In this document: positions 58,701-64,000 of the stretch, piece after piece | Numbering within the stretch: the first letter of the stretch is position 1 | Layout of the letters: every line of letters begins with the position of its first letter | Origin: Membranipora membranacea | Taxonomy: Eukaryota; Bryozoa; Gymnolaemata; Cheilostomatida; Membraniporidae | Reading direction: 5' to 3' | Length of the DNA: 64,000 nucleotides | Assembly: GCA_914767715.1 (NCBI GenBank) | Contig: OU612072.1 | Location: 6,262,001-6,326,000, forward strand | Notes under the pieces: model-generated | Told to the model about the DNA's origin: nothing | What the model saw: the letters and a program-made list of their open reading frames with translations, nothing else | The model's database searches: none | Position numbers and translations under genes: made by a program

Positions 58701-61483
58701 ATCCCAACCACGACTTCTTCTACCGCTAGTACAAGTACTTCTACTAGCCCTTCCTCTACCTCCACTCTCAGGCCTACTACTAGCTCTACTAACCAGGCTA
58801 CTACTTCTACTGCATCTCCTTCTATCACTCTCAGTGCTAGCAGTATAAACACCACTTCTGCCCTTATGAATGATACAGGTATTATTCAGTAGCATTTCTC
58901 TTTTTCTCTTTTTAACTGATCAGGTACAATGCACATAATGTAATAAACTGGTAAATATGAATGCACTTTTCTCGTGACTTATCGGGTATAATGGTATAAT
59001 CCAGATAATATGCTAGTCAGCCGATAGTCTCACCCAAATCTTTCAGACGTTTTTCTACTCTCTACCATAAACCTGATGTCAGACTGAGAATAATTACCTA
59101 GACCATTCTGATTTAAAATGTCTAATGATTTGATTGAATCCTCACAGATACTGAGACACCTACAAGCGTAGCCCCTCCCTCCTCCACACACAGAGATATC
59201 TCTGATGACGGTACCTGGTGGGTAGTATTAGCTGTAGTATCTGGAGCCTGTTCTCCTATAGTCATATTCTGGATTGTAATCAAAGTTATCCAGTGTAGAA
59301 GGTTAGTACTCGCAAGCTCATAAACCTTATTCATATTCACACTAATTGTTGTTTTTATGTTGATGATCAGCTCTGTCTAGTTTGTGAACAGAGTCATGGA
59401 CAGTCTTATTGAAATGGATCATGCCTTTCTCTGTAAGCCCTGTTGAGCTTATGGTAGGAGTGATAGACGGTTATCGGAATGTGATTAAGGCTATAAAAAA
59501 ACAAACTATTCTTGTAGCCTGTTTCATTAACATTTTCAGATATGGTATGAGGTTTGATCTATTTTCTGATGAGGATGACCTAAATGCGATCGACCCACTG
59601 ACAGCACAGAAAATTAACTTTCTTTACAACAAGGCTGTTACAGGCCAGGAATATCAAGAGAAACCTCCCTCCCAAGGTGAGTGACCGTCGAGTATCAAAC
59701 ACAATACCGGTCATATCTCTCATGCTTACCTTTTTTTCTAAGTATAACGATGTTTATATCACATCAAGGCTTGTGATCATAAGCCAATCTTTTAATGCCT
59801 GCTCTGGGAGATATGGAGCTGATGATGCAGCTTAAAGTGGTGGGTTTTTCCCATCGACTTAATACTAAACCTAGACACCTAGGACACTATATGGAGCATA
59901 AGTATTGAGGCACTGAGCCATTTAATTGTGCATGGCGCAACGACATTGCAAGGTGTAGTAGCATTGGTGTTATCATTGACTTGCAGCTCGTAATCGTATA
60001 CCAGGTTTTTTGATGGTAGCTTGGTCAATTTTGATCGGATTTTGAGTTTGACAATTACAATAGAGTTAGCAGCTTGTCGTCAACAGTTTCATACAAAATA
60101 TAGGCAAAAAATACATTAAGTATAAAACAAGATGCTACTGATTGCAAAGGAGTTATGAGCAAAAAACCTGGAGTATAGATTGTAAATCAATGATAACACC
60201 AATGACATCACACCTTCCAATGTCGTTACATAGCCAACAATTAAGTGCCTCACTCCGGCTGTATATAGTGTCCTGTCTAAGTTTATTATAAAGTCTATGG
60301 TTTTTCCACCTTATTTGACAGTTGTTAGCTAACAAAGGATTGAAATAAGTAGTTTTACTCAATATTTTGTTGTAATATTTTACAGATAATGTGTACTTGG
60401 TAGTTATACCTGTCATTGTTCTTGGTTTTTTAGTTACATGCCCTTTTATTTGTACACTGTATCTTATCGATATCACTGTTTTCTGGGTACAAAACCTAAT
60501 GACTTATTCTCCTCCAGAATAAAAATTGAATATATATTCTGTTTTTATTTAGTTTATTAAATTATAATCTATTTATTCACTCATCTAGGGTACAAGTCTT
60601 TAGGACTTATCCTTCTACAGAAGACAAATGGAATATATATATAATATATATATATTGCATTTTCATTTAGTTTATTATATTATAAACCACTTTTTTTCTC
60701 ATCTAGAGGCTTCTAAATCCTCTAAGAAGAGATACAGACCCAAATCTTCTGCTGATAACGGTAACAAGAGTAAATCACCTCGAGGGAGTGGTAAGAAGAA
60801 GTCTGCGACGTTATGTACTCCCAGCTCAGGCAGCGCTTCAGCCTCTATCATTGATAAGTTCAGACTGCCTCCTCTTAGAAAGGTATGTGGGGCTACAGCG
60901 ACACACGTGTCACTGTACCCTGTGTGTGCTAGAGCAAAATGTCTGATTTTCTACTTTTCATCACCAGATGTGAATGGTTATGTCTGACATGGGTGGGTGT
61001 GTTCCTTCCCTTCTCAGTAGGTAAAAACAAGCCCTTTGAGAAGGATTTGGAGTTGTATGCCTTTAGTCAAGGAGTTGACAACTCCTGTGTTTTCAGATTT
61101 ATATCCAATCCAGTAACACAACATCATTCCTTTTTGCCCCTCATCATTCCTACTCTCTCCCCGAGTCTCAACATAACATTGATTGTAGGGAAAATCGTTT
61201 CCTCCAGTTCTGTGTATAACTCCAGTATTTATTCTACATTCTGGGATGTTCAGTTTTATTTTTTGTTGATGTTTTATGATGGTTTATTTTCTTACAGAAA
61301 AAGAAGAAAACTACGTCAGAAGATTTAGAAGAGTTACAACCAGTCAGAAGGAAGTCAGGGAAATCTAAGCCCCGCCCACCTTCCATGAATATGCAGTTCG
61401 CGGGTAACACTGTATCTGTACCTCTGACTAAAACAGAGCTCGGTCGAGCAAGACCTCTACCAGTGATCCCTAAAACTATATAA
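49800..61483 (+). CDS. R3: single-pass receptor-like membrane protein, near-identical to R2
   Basis: Exons: 49800-49852, 50497-50605, 53858-53981, 54216-54404, 55043-55164, 55643-55787, 56401-56482, 57500-57672, 58173-58334, 58693-58878, 59148-59301, 59540-59676, 60707-60882, 61298-61483. Every exon has the length of its R2 partner; 665 residues. By eye I count about ten amino-acid differences from R2 and about a dozen silent ones; exons 3 and 6-9 look identical. The differences lie in the signal peptide, the stalk and the tail. The reading frame, membrane exon and RPLPVIP end are intact. Intron 2 is 1.9 kb longer because the 63-bp array has 30 more units. It is the last complete gene of the array, and homology with the R2 downstream region ends near 63380. 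Confidence 0.85.
51031..53893 (+). repeat. 63-bp splice-acceptor array (45.4 units) in R3
   Basis: Same unit as in R2: 27 intron bases ending TACTTACAG and 36 exon bases. Its length, 2863 bp, exceeds the R2 array by 1890 bp, exactly 30 units. The left part (to about 52700) shows a three-unit order, with units marked by ATAGACAG, ATAGACAG and ATACACAG. The right part (from about 52900) shows a five-unit order marked by TTACATCCAG and by GATGGCATG. Two units (about 52525 and 52715) read TTTTAATTACAG, which puts TAA in the open frame. So the array cannot all be one coding exon, although each unit still has an AG acceptor. Confidence 0.93.
56045..56078. mobile_element. 16-bp palindrome inserted with a 9-bp duplication in R3
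   Basis: R2 reads CATAAAACCAACAATG here. R3 reads ATAAAACCA, then AGGAGTTAACTCCTTG, then ATAAAACCA again. A palindrome bounded by a new 9-bp direct repeat, against an empty site in R2, looks like a very small foldback insertion or an excision footprint. A similar AGGAGTTAAAG/CTTTAACTCCT hairpin stands at 27471-27493 in R2 and its R3 counterpart (near 56624). Confidence 0.65.
57865..57884. repeat. 20-bp foldback sequence in intron 8 of R3
   Basis: Identical to 1688-1707 in R1. R2 has lost its right half. Confidence 0.6.
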
Positions 61484-61878
61484 GAACTAGGGGACCTCTA
61501 CCAGTGATCCCTAATCTATGTGAGAACTAAGGGACCTCTACCAGTGATCCCTAAAACTATATAAGAACTATGGGACCTCTACCAGTGATCCCTAATCTAT
61601 GTGAGAACTATGGGACCTCTACCAGTGATCCCTAAAACTATATAAGAACTATGGGACCTCTACCAGTGATCCCTAATCTATGTGAGAACTATGGGACCTC
61701 TACCAGTGATCCCTAAAACTATATAAGAACTATGGGACCTCTACCAGTGATCCCTAAAACTATATAAGAACTATGGGACCTCTACCAGTGATCCCTAAAA
61801 CTATATAAGAACTATGGGACCTCTACCAGTGATCCCTAAAACTATATAAGAACTATGGGACCTCTACCAGTGGTCCCT
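61452..61878 (+). repeat. 40/41-bp minisatellite at the 3' end of R3
   Basis: The coding end plus about ten units. The first six alternate the 41- and 40-bp forms; the next units are all of the 41-bp form, as if the last unit type had been multiplied recently. Confidence 0.9.
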
Positions 61879-61913
61879 TCCATAAAGCTATAGATTTCTA
61901 CCTGAATCCCTTA

Positions 61914-61919
61914 AATAAA
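61914..61919 (+). terminator. AATAAA poly(A) signal of R3
   Basis: In TTAAATAAAACTG, about 430 bases after the stop and just past the minisatellite. Confidence 0.6.
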
Positions 61920-64000
61920 ACTGTTTGGTAGATGTTAAGTATAAGTTACACATCATGATTGCAGAATACCAGCTTAGCAATCAATTTATAGCGTCATTCA
62001 CTAGCTAAGGACAACTTATAACTTCTGCGCTCATTTCTACAGCATCGTGCTGTCCAATAGGCTCGTTGGCTTCCAATTTGTCGGGAAGTTCTTCAATTTC
62101 TTGTCTTTATTATCTACAGTTATCCGTCCATTTGTTATTGAGTGATCTTTCTAAAAATTTCATATTCAAGTTTTATAATGAGTGTTAAGAGTTTTGATCC
62201 ATCCAGATTTCAGTAATCCTTGTTGTAGTACTGGCTAATCTTCAGAAACTTTTATTTTGATACCGTCCAGATGTCAGTCAATGCCTAGAGATTTTTTCCT
62301 CAAATTAATTACAATTTTGAAAATAAAAACTTATTGTTGTGTGTTAGAATAATTCAGTTTGGGTGCATAAAGACTGCTGTTGTAAGACCCTACTGTGTAA
62401 TATAGTGCAGGCTGTAAAATCTTCTCCCAGACTAAGTCTGTTTTAACCTATAGTTCAAATTGAACCAAATTCATGAAGCTTGATCGAGTATACTATACAA
62501 CCAAGCAAAAATTACTCTTGTCACTTATTTCCAAGATCATATCAATCTCCACAGGTGTAAAGGTATTTCATAGTGTTTCTGGGCCGACATGCAACACAAA
62601 TCTCACCTGTATTGCGTTCGTTTGAGTAATGAGTTGGGAAATTTAACCCAAAGTGATATACAAACTATTAAAATTGATATCTTCAAAATCCTACTTTCAT
62701 GTATACTTGGCATATGTATACAGCTATATACAAGTATGCATGATGTGTACATGATCCATATGTGACTATGTGCATGTCCCAGGAATTCTAACATAGTAGG
62801 GAGTTTGGGTATCAATTATATCACGTTTGATCCAGTTTGCCTGCCACTAGCATTCAACTGGTAATCGGCCGTTGTCTCGAGGGTGAGCATTTCCAAATTC
62901 TGGCCAACCAGCTCAAACTTTTTCTTTTGTTTAATCAGATGATATAAGTTGGTCTGAGAGTATGGGGATATTTTTCCTATATTTCTCATCTCCAATCACA
63001 AGTTGTAGAATCAACAATTAAGATAAAATACGCATCATACACTCTGAAGCAGCAGGGATTCACACCGGCCTCAACAATGATAAAATAAAATAAGAAGGAA
63101 AAAAATACCCAACAAAATGTAGTAAATTAGCCTACTTTAATTTGTCAATGCTGCCCTCATAGAAAGGCATTGGATGTCAAAGGGATAATGTTGTATCTTC
63201 CATTTTGTAAAAACTACCAATATCATTGACAAGCCAACCTCAGTATTACTAATTCAGCTGGAGAATTCGCTTTTTTATTATGAAGGTTTAACCAACAGGG
63301 AGCTGAGGTTAACTTAACTAACCCAGACTTGATAAACTGCAAAAAAAAATACTTTGGTTTTTTTCAAAGAAATTCTACATGGCCTGTGCCGCACTAATAT
63401 TCAAATTAAAACAGTTAATATATAAAGAAATGAAAACAATAATAGTATCATCAAAAGGGACATTGGGTCATACATAATAAGGTAAAAATATAATCTAATA
63501 TGCAGCACAAAATGTTGGGTTTCATCACTATCATAATAATAACCTTAATATTACTTATTAGTAATCCAGCTACATGACGTATATATTATGTCAACACAAA
63601 GGTTAGATTGTGAACAATATTATTGTTATCTTACAGTCGAGCTAGGTGAGAGCAGCTCATTTTAATTACCAGTCAGATGGTTGCCTAATTTGGAGACTCT
63701 ACAATTTGGCATGTCGTGAATCCGAGCATCCATTCTATGATACGAGATTGTATGTCACATGTGTACGGAGCGGGATGACGGGTGCTACTCGCAGCGGGAT
63801 GTACATTGATTGTAAGGTCAACTGAGTCAACCTCATGTTATTATACATAATTCAAAAACGGAGATAGAGTTAACATGCTCCTTCACATACAGCCTTAAGA
63901 TAGATTTTAACAAAAAAACAGTTTATATATAATTTGGGTGCACACTGTACATCGAAATCAAAATAAGAGTCATTATAATAATAATATAACCAAAGAGTAC
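61920..64000. other. Downstream of R3 and right border of the duplicated block
   Basis: The sequence follows the R2 downstream spacer (32666-34012) to about 63380, where GAAATTCTACATGGCCT is the last shared stretch. From there to the window end it matches nothing else in the window, and no gene is recognisable in it. No T gene appears within the 2.5 kb after R3. Confidence 0.55.

Overview
The window looks like nuclear DNA of an animal. It is AT-rich, its genes are split into short exons by GT-AG introns, poly(A) signals follow the stop codons, and there are many small transposons. Kinesin-light-chain-like TPR arrays joined to TRIM-like and transposase-derived domains suggest an early-branching metazoan, most likely a demosponge. 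The taxon is inferred, not shown.

The window is almost entirely a tandem array of one two-gene cassette. Gene R is on the + strand and gene T on the - strand. The order is R1 (3' part, 1-4668), T1 (6223-16691), R2 (22538-32352), T2 (35114-45520), R3 (49800-61483). R and T converge at their 3' ends. T and the next R diverge, with 4.3 to 5.8 kb between their 5' ends. I rebuilt both gene types exon by exon. All splice phases agree and the CDS lengths are multiples of three: 1998 nt for R2 and for R3, 3246 nt for T1, 4020 nt for T2.

Gene R encodes a 665-residue single-pass membrane protein. It has a signal peptide, an unrecognised ectodomain of about 350 residues, a Ser/Thr-rich stalk, one membrane helix, and a lysine-rich tail ending in a class I SH3-ligand-like motif, RPLPVIP. 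R2 and R3 are intact and nearly identical. R1 has lost the membrane exon, and a new hydrophobic C-terminus is read from former intron sequence. Its tail exons are frameshifted.

Gene T encodes a CENP-B/Psq-like helix-turn-helix, a disordered linker, a B-box zinc finger, a coiled coil, and 8 (T1) or 14 (T2) nearly identical 42-residue TPR repeats. I know of no standard family with this order of domains.

Both genes carry repeats whose number differs between copies by whole units. These are the TPR exon, a 63-bp array that repeats the intron 2/exon 3 splice-acceptor junction of R (15.4 units in R2, 45.4 in R3), and a 40/41-bp array that repeats the 3' coding end of R.

The spaces between genes hold transposon insertions, several present in only one cassette, so an empty site is visible in the other. 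A role in recognition or immunity would fit the layout (receptor-like protein, paired TRIM/TPR-like protein, copy-number change) but is only an inference.
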